In this document: piece by piece, positions 44,501-51,331 of the stretch
Layout: every line of letters starts with the position of its first letter
Numbering within the stretch: the stretch's first letter is position 1
Source: Bog-159 sp049520215
Lineage (GTDB): Bacteria; Acidobacteriota; Terriglobia; Bryobacterales; Bryobacteraceae
Length of the DNA stretch: 64,000 nt
Reading direction: 5' to 3'
Assembly (NCBI GenBank): GCA_049520215.1
Contig: JBEKPZ010000013.1
Location: 7,432-71,431 of the forward strand
Notes under the pieces: model-generated
Told to the model about the DNA's origin: nothing
The model's database searches: none
Seen by the model: only the letters and a program-made list of their open reading frames with translations
Translations under genes and position numbers: made by a program

Positions 44501-45023
44501 TGTCAGGCCGGATTTTCAAGATCTGTTCCAGCAGTTTTCCCGCGTCCGCGTCGCTGGTGGCGGTTTGCTGGCGTCCGGTCTCCGTTGCCCAGGAATACAG
44601 AGCTCTTAGATTCGAACTGTCGAGAGAGACAGCCTTCTGGTAATGCGCGATCGCTTCCGCAATCCTGCCGCGCTTGGCCTCAACCAGGCCGAGTAGACCC
44701 TCAATCCGGCTATTATCCGGAGCCAGGCCGTGCGCTGTCTCGAAGGTTTGGTAAGCCGTGTCGAATTCTTGCTGGCGGGCTTGCAGAAGGCCCAAATCGA
44801 CCCAGCTTGCCGGCTCTGCCGGCGCGATCTGGGTGGCATGCGTGAGCCCGTTACGGGCGTTCACATCCTCGCCCGACTGGAGCGCCGCCACGCCAAGATA
44901 AAATGCCGAACACAACTCGCGATATTTCGGCGAGCCTGGTTCAGGAAGTCCAGTGTGCCGGTTACAACCGGAACAGAGAAGTGCAATGGGGAGCGAAACC
45001 GCCATGACGAGCCTAAGCTTCAT
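41574..45023 (-). CDS. Large lipoprotein: TPR repeats, FG-GAP/VCBS propeller, ASPIC-like region
   Basis: The product is 1149 aa. The N-terminus MKLRLVMAVSLPIALLCSGC has a lipobox, so it is a lipoprotein. Residues about 25-260 are TPR-like (SWVDLGLLQARQQEFDTAYQ, GRIAEAIAHYQKAVSLDSSN). About 330-680 hold FG-GAP/VCBS repeats with calcium-type loops (DLNYDFKTDLVLATPGG, DFDLDGDLDVVLGVPHG, DVNGDGLIDFVLLR, DLDNNGSLDIVVG). About 690-790 resemble the UnbV/ASPIC domain (LHFGLGEHTGVEFARIVWPN). The last 350 residues are unassigned but conserved-looking. ATG 45023 begins the lipobox peptide. It may bind substrates or other proteins at the envelope. Confidence 0.85.
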   Translation of the reverse strand: MKLRLVMAVSLPIALLCSGCNRHTGLPEPGSPKYRELCSAFYLGVAALQSGEDVNARNGLTHATQIAPAEPASWVDLGLLQARQQEFDTAYQTFETAHGLAPDNSRIEGLLGLVEAKRGRIAEAIAHYQKAVSLDSSNLRALYSWATETGRQQTATSDADAGKLLEQILKIRPDNEAILLDIAHLAAKRKDESRLKSAVASLGRNTANWPEPAQQQLTRLRQAAETADMRTAGIQVQFLRNTLIRVASYRRNLDEVKAPATSIGEPFLKFLKLPSPSSEPASPDMQLHFEEQAISAVSAGNIAWIGSLPLDGEGGSRIVWADATGVHVEGGATLPLPSTRGQSSLTTLGRNAILGADLNYDFKTDLVLATPGGVRIYLQDTPQRFIDVTAKTKLPAGIVNGSYTGAWAFDFDLDGDLDVVLGVPHGAPIVLRNNGDGTFAPVQPFQGVDGMTGFTFGDLHGNGVPDVALIDGHGNLQVFKNERQGFYRRRTVPPQLADHNLAVAAGDVNGDGLIDFVLLRSDFSIVRLSGQDSSTEWDFAKIANARLANGPGPASLLLADLDNNGSLDIVVGDQIFLGNGKGFAPLAGKLNSDCWALADLNQDGRLDGIGLSNSRTAVQFTNRGAKNYNWQVIRTRAATANGDQRINPFGIGGEIEIRSDLLTQKQIISAPVLHFGLGEHTGVEFARIVWPNGLIQTEFNLKSDQSVLAQQRLKGSCPFLFAWDGHAMRFLKDVAPMSAPLGAHISTTRLEPIQQTQQWFKIDGDQLAPRDGYYDLRLTDEYWETYYIDYYSLLVVDHPQQSRVYVDERVADPPAPLKLYVTGEPRSFAGAKDDAGRDVSGAIQKVDANYLNTFGVGQYQGLTRDHWVELALPDDAPRTGPLYLIGDGFLHPWDDTITMARSQGSGPTPQDLSIEVPDRTGHWLTARNHLGIPAGRLKTVVFDLTGIFRAAAPRKLRLRTSMEVYWDRLAWAAGLPNELVKTQRLRLSEAELRYRGFSLVTQDGPSSPELAHYDTIAGTAQQWRNLEGYYTRYGGVRELLEKIDDRIVIVNSGDEVRMRFAAVPPPAAGWTRDFVFIGDGWMKEGDYNFQFPSTVLPLPYHAMKDYTAPPTSLEQDRAYRLHPLDWQVFHTRYITAERFARALWYQDTR

Positions 45024-45084
45024 TCGTGGAATACCCAGATCGGACACAGAATTTCCGGTAGTGGGTACGTTTGGGAGTTGCGAG

Positions 45085-45178
45085 GCTTGTGGGGCGGGCA
45101 ATTCTGCCCGCAGCCGGCTTTCAGCCGGCTCTGGCCGCCTGAAAAGGCGGCTGCGGCCAAGATTGGCCGCCCCACAAA
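45085..45178 (+). repeat. Large palindromic repeat, complete copy
   Basis: tgtggggcgggcaattctgcc then gccggctttcagccggc, gccgcctgaaaaggcggc, ggccaagattggcc, gccccaca. Nearly identical to 31273-31373. Confidence 0.85.
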
Positions 45179-45251
45179 AGCAAAATGACCACCACCAAAT
45201 TTCCGAGTGCAAATGGGTGCATTATACCTCAGCCAACAGGGCTCACTGAGG

Positions 45252-45878
45252 CTAGGGCAGGTGAATCAAGCCCTTCTTTACCGCCCATATGATCAGGTCG
45301 GTGGTGCGGTGGATGCCCAGTTCCGCCATCATATTGGCGCGGTGCACGGCAACCGTATTCTCGCTCACATGCAAAAGCGCTGCAATAGTCTTATTGGACT
45401 TGCCCTGAGCTGCCAATTCCAGGATCTGTTTTTCGCGGGGCGTGAGCCGATCATACTGTGGATCGGGCACGCGGCTCGCGGCCACCAGGCCGGGGCCTAT
45501 GACCTGCCGCCCTGCCGCCAGAGCTTTTATAGCGCTCACCAGATCCACGTCCAAGGCGTCCTTCAACAGATAGCCACGCGCACCAGCATCCAGGGCGTTG
45601 CGCACGTAATTCTCTTCCGAGTACATGCTCAAGATCAGCACCGCCGTGCCCGGCTCGTGCTTCAAGATCTCCCGCGTGGCCTGTACGCCATCCAGACCCG
45701 GCATGGCCATGTCCATCACGATCACCTGCGGGTGCAGTTGCCGTGCCAGCCGGATCGCTTCCTGGCCGTTCGCCGCTTCGTCCACTACGCGGATTTCCGG
45801 ATCGTCTTCCAGGATACGCCGGAAGCCCTTGCGCACTAAGGTGTGATCGTCCACCAGCAGAACGGAGATTTCACTCAT
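45252..45878 (-). CDS. NarL/FixJ-type two-component response regulator
   Basis: The product is 208 aa. The receiver domain has the acidic pair in LLVDDHTLVR, phospho-acceptor Asp56 in VIVMDMAMPGLDG, and LLKDA with the conserved Lys. The LuxR-type helix-turn-helix is LTPREKQILELAAQGKSNK followed by IAALLHVSENTVAVHRANMM. It is likely a transcription factor. No histidine kinase gene is adjacent. The divergent neighbour is the membrane redox operon at 46069, which it may control, but this is inference. A conserved 47-bp leader lies 12 bases upstream of the start. Confidence 0.92.
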   Translation of the reverse strand: MSEISVLLVDDHTLVRKGFRRILEDDPEIRVVDEAANGQEAIRLARQLHPQVIVMDMAMPGLDGVQATREILKHEPGTAVLILSMYSEENYVRNALDAGARGYLLKDALDVDLVSAIKALAAGRQVIGPGLVAASRVPDPQYDRLTPREKQILELAAQGKSNKTIAALLHVSENTVAVHRANMMAELGIHRTTDLIIWAVKKGLIHLP

Positions 45879-45889
45879 CGCGAGATTGT

Positions 45890-45936
45890 TTCAAGCTAAC
45901 CGTGGCAGGCCGCAAAACACAATAATTCAAAACAAC
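45890..45936 (-). promoter_or_regulatory. Conserved 47-bp leader, copy 2
   Basis: On the minus strand: gttgttttgaattattgtg, 15 bases, cggttagcttgaa. It matches the leader of the MetE-like gene in both blocks and spacing. Confidence 0.5.
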
Positions 45937-45980
45937 TATCCTCGCGGCGCGCCGCCCGCGCGACTAGTATTTTTTCCTTA

Positions 45981-46009
45981 TTGACCGTCCAAGCCCTGTG
46001 TGTGATAAT
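45981..46009 (+). promoter_or_regulatory. Sigma70-like promoter for the 46-49 kb operon
   Basis: TTGACC at 45981 and GATAAT at 46004, separated by 17 bases, are close to the consensus TTGACA-17-TATAAT. It lies 60 bases before ATG 46069, which has a gggaggaagg ribosome site. Confidence 0.6.
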
Positions 46010-46068
46010 TCGTCAGGTGTATTTCGCGCGCCTGGGCTGGGCTGCGCATCTCAGAGGGAGGAAGGTTA

Positions 46069-46665
46069 ATGGCTGCATCGAGTTCCAGCATGGATTTCAC
46101 ATCGGTTGCCGGCCCGAGCTTTTACGAAAAACTCAATTCCCAGTGGCACGAACGCGCGCTGCAAATATTCATGGCCATCGTTTTGGCGCACTGGGGCGAA
46201 CACCTGGCGCAGGCCGTGCAGATCTATCTGATGGGATGGCCGCGTCCGCAGGCGAACGGCATTGTGGGCTTGTGGTATCCGTGGCTCATTAAATCGGAAG
46301 TGCTGCACTACGCCTACGCGCTGGTGATGCTGGTGGGAATCTGGGTGCTACGGAAAGGGTTCACAGGAAAGGCCCGCACCTGGTGGACGGTCGCCCTGGT
46401 GATCCAGTTCTGGCACCACATCGAGCACTTGCTGCTGATTGCGCAGGCCACCATGCACCATAACTTCTGGGGGCGGCCGGTTCCGTTCAGCGTGTTGCAA
46501 TTGGTGATTCCGCGGGTGGAATTGCACCTGTTTTACAACACGATCGTATTCATTCCGATGGTGATCGGCATGTACTATCACATGTTCCCACCCGTCGGAG
46601 AGCGGGAGCGCGCCAACTGCACCTGCGCGTGGCATCCGCGTACGGCGGAAGCCAACGCTTATTAA
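46069..46665 (+). CDS. His-rich four-helix membrane protein of unknown function
   Basis: The product is 198 aa with four predicted membrane helices. Histidines cluster within or beside them: FMAIVLAHWGEHLAQAVQIY in helix 1, SEVLHYAYALVMLVG in helix 2, VIQFWHHIEHLLLIAQATMH in helix 3, LHLFYN and MYYHMF around helix 4. A Cys pair (NCTCAWH) is near the C-terminus. Such a pattern suggests a metal, heme or di-iron site in the membrane; I do not recognise a named family. It leads a tight operon with a FixH-like gene, a membrane ferredoxin and a secreted protein, which supports a redox or metal-handling role. Confidence 0.75.
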   Translation: MAASSSSMDFTSVAGPSFYEKLNSQWHERALQIFMAIVLAHWGEHLAQAVQIYLMGWPRPQANGIVGLWYPWLIKSEVLHYAYALVMLVGIWVLRKGFTGKARTWWTVALVIQFWHHIEHLLLIAQATMHHNFWGRPVPFSVLQLVIPRVELHLFYNTIVFIPMVIGMYYHMFPPVGERERANCTCAWHPRTAEANAY

Positions 46666-46696
46666 CTGGGCGGCTACGGCGCTCGGCTGCGTTGCA

Positions 46697-47038
46697 TTGT
46701 GGCAATCGGCGGGTTGCCGGAAACCTGCCGGAACGGATTCAGCCATTGTGATCGAGTCCGAAATCGCGCCCAAGCCCGCGCGCCTTGGCCTCGCGACCGT
46801 TACGCTCCGTCTGTCGGACGCCGGGCAACCGGTACGCCAGGCGCGGATCGCGCTCGAAGCGGATATGGCGCACCCGGGCATGCGGCCCGAGTTCGGTGAG
46901 GCGCGCGAAATCGCCGCCGGAAATTACCGGGGCCGGTTGACTTTCACCATGGCCGGCGATTGGGTCGTCCTCATGCGCGTCACGCTGCCGGGCGGACAGA
47001 AACTGGAACGGCAAATGGAAGTGAACGGTGTCCGCTGA
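46697..47038 (+). CDS. FixH/YtkA-like domain protein, probable lipoprotein
   Basis: The domain covers about 90 residues: RLGLATVTLRLSDAGQPVRQ, ALEADMAHPGMRPEF with a Met-x-His-x-x-Met pattern, GNYRGRLTFTMAGDWVVLM. This is the FixH/YtkA fold, often linked to copper or cytochrome oxidase assembly. The start is puzzling: TTG 46697 yields no signal, but the frame is open upstream and reads INWAATALGCVALWQSAGC, a lipoprotein-type signal with lipobox. Its only start-like codon is ATT 46661, which overlaps the previous gene's TAA. So the start may be ATT or the region may contain an error. The 3' end overlaps the ferredoxin gene by 11 bases. Confidence 0.7.
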   Translation: MWQSAGCRKPAGTDSAIVIESEIAPKPARLGLATVTLRLSDAGQPVRQARIALEADMAHPGMRPEFGEAREIAAGNYRGRLTFTMAGDWVVLMRVTLPGGQKLERQMEVNGVR

Positions 47039-48467
47039 ATCGTCCCCGTTCGATCTGCTCAAAGTCCCACTGATCGGCCGGCTCTTTCGCTGGCGGCACG
47101 CTCGTACCTTCCTGCAAATTCCCGTGTTGATCGTAGGGATTGCCATGATTGGCCACGGATTACTCGGCCCCACGTTGGCCCCCAAAAACCTTGCGACCAC
47201 CGTAAGCTGGGTACACTTTCGCGGCGCGCTCGTTTTGGTATTGCTATGCGCCGGTAATCTGTTTTGCCTGGCTTGTCCGTTCATGCTGGTGCGCCAGTGG
47301 GCGCGGCGGCTTTTTCGGCCGCGGTTCGCCTGGCCCCGGAAATTGCGTAACAAGTGGCTCTCCGCGGCGCTTTTCGCGCTGATCCTTTTTGTCTATGAGC
47401 TGTTCGATCTCTGGTCTTCGCCCTGGTGGACCGCGTGGCTAATCGTGGCCTACTTCGCCGGGGTGTTGGTAGTCGACGGTTTCTTCAAGCACGCCGTGTT
47501 TTGCAAATTCGTTTGTCCCATCGGACAATTTAACTTCGTGGCATCTACGCTCTCACCTCTCGAGGTGAAGGTCCGAGATGAGGGCGTCTGCGTTCCGTGC
47601 ACCACAAAAGACTGCATTCGCGGCCGGCGTGATGCTTCCGATCTGGTGGTGATTCAGCGCGGTTGCGAGTTGGCCTTGTTTCAACCCAGCAAGTCCGGCA
47701 ACATGGACTGTACATTCTGTCTGGAATGTATCCAAGCCTGCCCGCACGATAACGTGGGCATCCTCAGCCGTCCGCCCGCCAGCGAGTTGATGACCGATCC
47801 CAGACGCTCCGGTATCGGGTTCTTCTCCCGCCGCCCGGACATAGCCGCGCTGGCACTGGTGTTCACTTTCGGCGCGTTACTCAATGCGTTCGGCATGGTC
47901 AGTCCGGTGTATTCCCTGGAGAGTTGGCTCGGGCGCGTGCTGCACGTCAGTCACGAAGCTCCCGTGCTGGGGCTCATCTTCGTGGTAGCACTGGTGGTCG
48001 AACCGGTGCTCCTGCTGGGACTGGCGGCATGGCTTACGCGAGTTTGGGCCGGCAGCCGGCGCGCTACGCTGCCGTTGATCGTGCGGTACGCTTATGGGCT
48101 CGTACCACTGGGTTTCGGTATGTGGCTGGCGCACTACAGTTTTCATTTCCTGACGGGGTTCCTGACGTTGATTCCCGTCACACAGAACGCCGTAGCCAGT
48201 CTGGGCCGGCCTTTGCTGGGTGAGCCGCTCTGGACTTTGACCGGCATTCCCACCCGTTTCGTGCAGCCGCTGGAGTTGGGATTCCTGGTGCTGGGACTGG
48301 CGGGATCGCTGCTGGTCACGCATCGGCTGGCCGAAGACGACGCCGAGGCCGGAGCTCGCCCGGTGCGCGCATTCATACCTTGGGCTGCCGTCTGCCTGCT
48401 GCTGTGGGTCGCGGCCGTATGGCTGATCCTTCAACCCATGGAGATGCGCGCCACGTTTATGGGATAG
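47028..48467 (+). CDS. Polytopic 4Fe-4S membrane ferredoxin (NapH/NosR/CcoG-like)
   Basis: The product is 479 aa with about ten helices. Cysteine motifs are NLFCLACPFMLV, VFCKFVCPIGQFNF, GVCVPCTTKDC and MDCTFCLECIQACPHDN, the last a classical ferredoxin cluster. The CxxxCP motifs in membrane loops match the C-terminal part of NosR and NapH/MauN, which pass electrons across the membrane. The C-terminal half has extra helices with conserved His (WLAHYSFHFLTG). GTG 47028 lies within the end of the FixH-like gene, so they are coupled. Its job is probably electron supply to a periplasmic or membrane enzyme, or metal-centre assembly. Confidence 0.85.
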   Translation: MSAESSPFDLLKVPLIGRLFRWRHARTFLQIPVLIVGIAMIGHGLLGPTLAPKNLATTVSWVHFRGALVLVLLCAGNLFCLACPFMLVRQWARRLFRPRFAWPRKLRNKWLSAALFALILFVYELFDLWSSPWWTAWLIVAYFAGVLVVDGFFKHAVFCKFVCPIGQFNFVASTLSPLEVKVRDEGVCVPCTTKDCIRGRRDASDLVVIQRGCELALFQPSKSGNMDCTFCLECIQACPHDNVGILSRPPASELMTDPRRSGIGFFSRRPDIAALALVFTFGALLNAFGMVSPVYSLESWLGRVLHVSHEAPVLGLIFVVALVVEPVLLLGLAAWLTRVWAGSRRATLPLIVRYAYGLVPLGFGMWLAHYSFHFLTGFLTLIPVTQNAVASLGRPLLGEPLWTLTGIPTRFVQPLELGFLVLGLAGSLLVTHRLAEDDAEAGARPVRAFIPWAAVCLLLWVAAVWLILQPMEMRATFMG

Positions 48468-48470
48468 CCG

Positions 48471-48992
48471 GTGCGGAGACGCCATCGCATTATCGGACTC
48501 TGGCTGCTCCTGGTCATGGCTTTTCCGGCCGGCGCGCATAACGGGCCGCCCTTCCCGATTATTGTGGACCGGCACGTCGGGCCGTACGTCATTTCGCTTT
48601 GGACCCATCCCGATGTCGGAACGGGATTGTTCTGGGTGATGATGGAACCGCCCCGAGGAACCGCCGTCCCGAAGGATCTGAAGATCGCGATCGGCGTGCA
48701 GCCGGTAAGCGGCCGGCTCCAGGAAAAGCGCTACGCCGCGCGACTGGATACCAGCAGCGCTCAGGTGCAATACATCGCCGAGGTGCCATTCGACGCGCAG
48801 GAGCTTTGGCGCGTCCACGTGCTGCTGGATAGCTCCGCGGGACACGGGGAATCGACCGCGACTGTAGAAGTGACACCGCCGGGGCTGGGGCGGTGGGACC
48901 TGCTGTGGTTCGCCTCGCCTTTCGCCGCCGTGGCCTTTCTCTGGTTTCGGGCGCTAGCCCGGAGGAGAAGGCGTACATCGGCGTTAAAATAG
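48471..48992 (+). CDS. Secreted, C-terminally membrane-anchored protein of unknown function
   Basis: The product is 173 aa. A signal peptide (IIGLWLLLVMAFPAGAHNG) precedes a beta domain with HNGPPFPIIVDRHVGPYVIS and LWTHPDVGTG. A C-terminal helix (WDLLWFASPFAAVAFLWF) followed by Arg/Lys anchors it. The mature N-terminus starts with His-Asn, which could bind metal. GTG 48471 follows the ferredoxin gene by three bases. It closes the operon. Confidence 0.7.
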   Translation: MRRRHRIIGLWLLLVMAFPAGAHNGPPFPIIVDRHVGPYVISLWTHPDVGTGLFWVMMEPPRGTAVPKDLKIAIGVQPVSGRLQEKRYAARLDTSSAQVQYIAEVPFDAQELWRVHVLLDSSAGHGESTATVEVTPPGLGRWDLLWFASPFAAVAFLWFRALARRRRRTSALK

Positions 48993-49250
48993 GCCCGCAG
49001 GGAATCTGCCCTGGGCGGCCACAAATCACCATTGGGCGTGATACGGTAAATTAACCCGCCGCTCAGATTCCGAGTGGCGCGATCCGGACGAAATCGGTAG
49101 CCAACAGCAAACGTTGGGGAGGCTATGGGAGATTATCCTCACACGATGAGCCCCGACGTTGAGCAATTGATCTCATCGTCGTGCTTCACTCAGAGTGTGG
49201 GGAAGGCTTGATTTGCAAATGATTGGATTCAACTGAGGAAGAGAACCAAT
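48993..49250. other. Intergenic region
   Basis: No gene is supported. A short cgtgatacggt near 49038 recalls the dispersed repeat at 20551. A ribosome-like gaggaagag precedes ATG 49251. Confidence 0.35.
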
Positions 49251-50138
49251 ATGGCCGGCATGATAGAACTTGGCGGGACGAGATTTGCCAGGCGCTTCGT
49301 TCAAAACGGAGAGATTCGATTCCACATCGTCGACGGAGGCGTCGGGCCGACGGTCGTCCTCATTGCAGGCTTTCCACAGACCGCATATGCGTGGCGTCGG
49401 ATCCAGCCGTTGCTGGCTGGCTCTTACCGTACTCTTGCGATCGATCTTCCCGGCCAAGGCTACTCGGACAAGCCCTTGAACGGCTACGACACGCAAACTA
49501 CGGCATCCCGACTTAACTGCCTTCTGAAGTCGTTGGAAGTGCAGCGACACTTTTACGTGGGGCACGACATCGGGTCATGGATTGGCTTCCCCTATGCACA
49601 CCAATACGCAGCGGACTTAGATGGCGTCGTCTTCATAGACGGGAACATTCCTGGTATAACCCTGAAGTCCGAAGTATCGATCGCATCTCCTTCCAATTGG
49701 AGAAGCTGGCACTTCCTGTTCAATGCCCTGGTTGATCTTCCGGAGTTGCTGCTTGCCGGAAAAGAGCGCGTACTGCTTGAGTGGTTCTTCAACAAGAAGT
49801 CCGCTAATCCGATGGCGACCTTCGAGCCGGCTGATATCGATGAGTACGTGAAATGCTACGCTTCTCTGGGCGGCCTTCGGGGCATGCTCGGCTACTACAG
49901 GGCTGTCGAAGAGGATTTGCGGCAAAACCAGAAGCTGTTCGCTAACAAAATAAAGACACCCGTGTTAGCGCTGGGAGGCGATGTGGGCAGCGCGCCGGAC
50001 ATCCATGAATTGATGAGGCCTCTCTGCGAGAATATTCGGGGAGGTCAAATCGGGTCTTGCGGGCACTACATTCCAGAAGAGCAGCCGGAGAAGCTTGCAA
50101 CTGAACTCGATAACTTCTTTAAGGCGCCTCTTGGTTGA
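49251..50138 (+). CDS. Alpha/beta hydrolase, haloalkane dehalogenase/epoxide hydrolase-like
   Basis: The product is 295 aa. The oxyanion segment LIAGFPQTAYAWRR, DLPGQGYSDKP and the nucleophile elbow VGHDIGSWIGFPYA with Asp106 as likely nucleophile place it with dehalogenases and soluble epoxide hydrolases. VLALGGDVGSAPDIHE has the acid region and SCGHYIPEEQPE the catalytic His. The reaction would be hydrolysis of a C-halogen bond or epoxide; true substrate unknown. Base use is less GC-rich than its neighbours, with many A/T-ending codons, which suggests transfer. It stands alone. Confidence 0.87.
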   Translation: MAGMIELGGTRFARRFVQNGEIRFHIVDGGVGPTVVLIAGFPQTAYAWRRIQPLLAGSYRTLAIDLPGQGYSDKPLNGYDTQTTASRLNCLLKSLEVQRHFYVGHDIGSWIGFPYAHQYAADLDGVVFIDGNIPGITLKSEVSIASPSNWRSWHFLFNALVDLPELLLAGKERVLLEWFFNKKSANPMATFEPADIDEYVKCYASLGGLRGMLGYYRAVEEDLRQNQKLFANKIKTPVLALGGDVGSAPDIHELMRPLCENIRGGQIGSCGHYIPEEQPEKLATELDNFFKAPLG

Positions 50139-50360
50139 TGGACATCAACAGTCAGCCATCAGCTACCGTAAGCGGGCATGGCAGCCTTGTTCGGGACCGC
50201 TCGCCCTGGTGATTCCCGAGCGGCCGGTCGCCCACTCGAAGTAGTCTATTTGGCCGTGTAGTCGCCGAACTGTCGAGGTTCCCCGCCGATCTCGATCTCC
50301 CGAGGTATCCAGGTGAACGAACTGTGGCGATCGATTTTCCCTGGGCCTGTTTTCGCAGCC

Positions 50361-50683
50361 TTAACCGCTTGATCCGAAACCGCACGCGGTGAGCAGCGCA
50401 TCCCGCACTTCAGCCCATCGCGTTCCGACAGGTAACACAGGGCCGGACCAATTCGACTCCGCTGCGCCAGTGACACGTGATCGAAATTCAGCGCGCACGC
50501 GGCCGGCATCCCGTCGCTGGCGGTCAATACTACCTCGGTCGTCAATCCTCGAATCGTTCGCGTCGCCGGCACCACGATGATCTCGTTCAGCCGATCGATG
50601 ACCTCGTCTCGTGTGAGAATCAAAACCGGCCGCCGCTTATCGGGAAGCCGAAACGTATACCAACGGATCTCACCACGCCTCAC
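50361..50683 (-). pseudogene. MazF/PemK-type toxin with a C-terminal frameshift
   Basis: From GTG 50683 the minus strand reads RRGEIRWYTFRLPDKRRPVL, VIDRLNEIIVVPATRTIRGL and LNFDHVSLAQRSRIGPALC, a clear MazF endoribonuclease toxin. At the CCC run 50414-50416 the phase is lost; one more G on the coding strand would restore EVRDALLTACGF and a stop at 50361, giving the family's usual 107 or so residues. As it stands the frame runs on to 50246 with unrelated text, about 145 residues. The C-terminal helix and last strand are therefore replaced. The GTG overlaps the antitoxin's stop (GTGA). Function may be lost, or the base run may be misread. Confidence 0.75.
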
Positions 50684-50886
50684 CCCACGTCCTCCCAGCC
50701 GTCCGCGTCCCACGCAATTGCCTCGTCGTCCGCCGAAAACTCGTCGCGCGAAGGTGGCACGGACCGGTAAACGGTCGCATCCTCGCCCGGCGGCGAGGCA
50801 ATCAGCCGAAGCAGACGTACGCGCTCCTGAGGAGTCAACGACGCGACTAGCGGAAGGATGTCGTCGGCCGTTAAAGTTTTGGCCAT
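50680..50886 (-). CDS. Antitoxin of the MazF-like pair
   Basis: The product is 68 aa: MAKTLTADDILPLVASLTPQ then RVRLLRLIASPPGEDATVYR and an acidic end (SADDEAIAWDADGWEDVG). Small size, acidic tail and a four-base GTGA overlap with the MazF-type gene mark it as the cognate antitoxin. The N-terminal helix pair may be the DNA-binding or dimer part; it is not a classic AbrB MazE. The acidic tail would block the toxin. Confidence 0.75.
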   Translation of the reverse strand: MAKTLTADDILPLVASLTPQERVRLLRLIASPPGEDATVYRSVPPSRDEFSADDEAIAWDADGWEDVG

Positions 50887-51157
50887 CGATTGCATTCTAG
50901 CAGGATCACGCCACCGGGCCGGATCCGGTGACGTCAGTCCCTGGCAATCCGTCGCCCTCTCACGCCACTCCGACGAGAGGTCGACTCGCCCCTACGCGCC
51001 TTGAGGGCCACAGAACTTTGAACCCGGCGTGTTTTAACGCCTATGTATGGAGAAGCCACATCCGTGCCCCGATTCCCGACTCCCTAGTGGATTCATGCTA
51101 TTGTGCGGAGCAGGCTGTTGTAGATATGCTCACCTAAGCGGGGGAGGGGTAGATCCA

Positions 51158-51310
51158 ATGTCAGACTCGGACGTGATAGCCAACCAGAAACTGATTGTCG
51201 AAAACCAGGCGAAGATCCTGGCAAACCAGGAGACCATAAAACAGAACCAGGTAGCGCTTGCGGCCATATTGAAGAACCAGGAGCGCATTCTGGCACTGTT
51301 ACAGAAGTAA
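51158..51310 (+). CDS. Small coiled-coil peptide (50 aa)
   Basis: ATG 51158 follows a gggggagggg ribosome site. The peptide is a nearly perfect heptad helix built on a repeated IxxNQxxI unit: VIANQKLIVENQAKILANQ then ETIKQNQVALAAILKNQERI. It would form a small multimeric coiled coil. It is 21 bases ahead of the CRTAC1-like gene, so it is probably cotranscribed with it. Similar short NQ-heptad peptides occur in Acidobacteria; role unknown. Confidence 0.65.
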   Translation: MSDSDVIANQKLIVENQAKILANQETIKQNQVALAAILKNQERILALLQK

Positions 51311-51331
51311 ATACACGCTGAAATAACTGGC

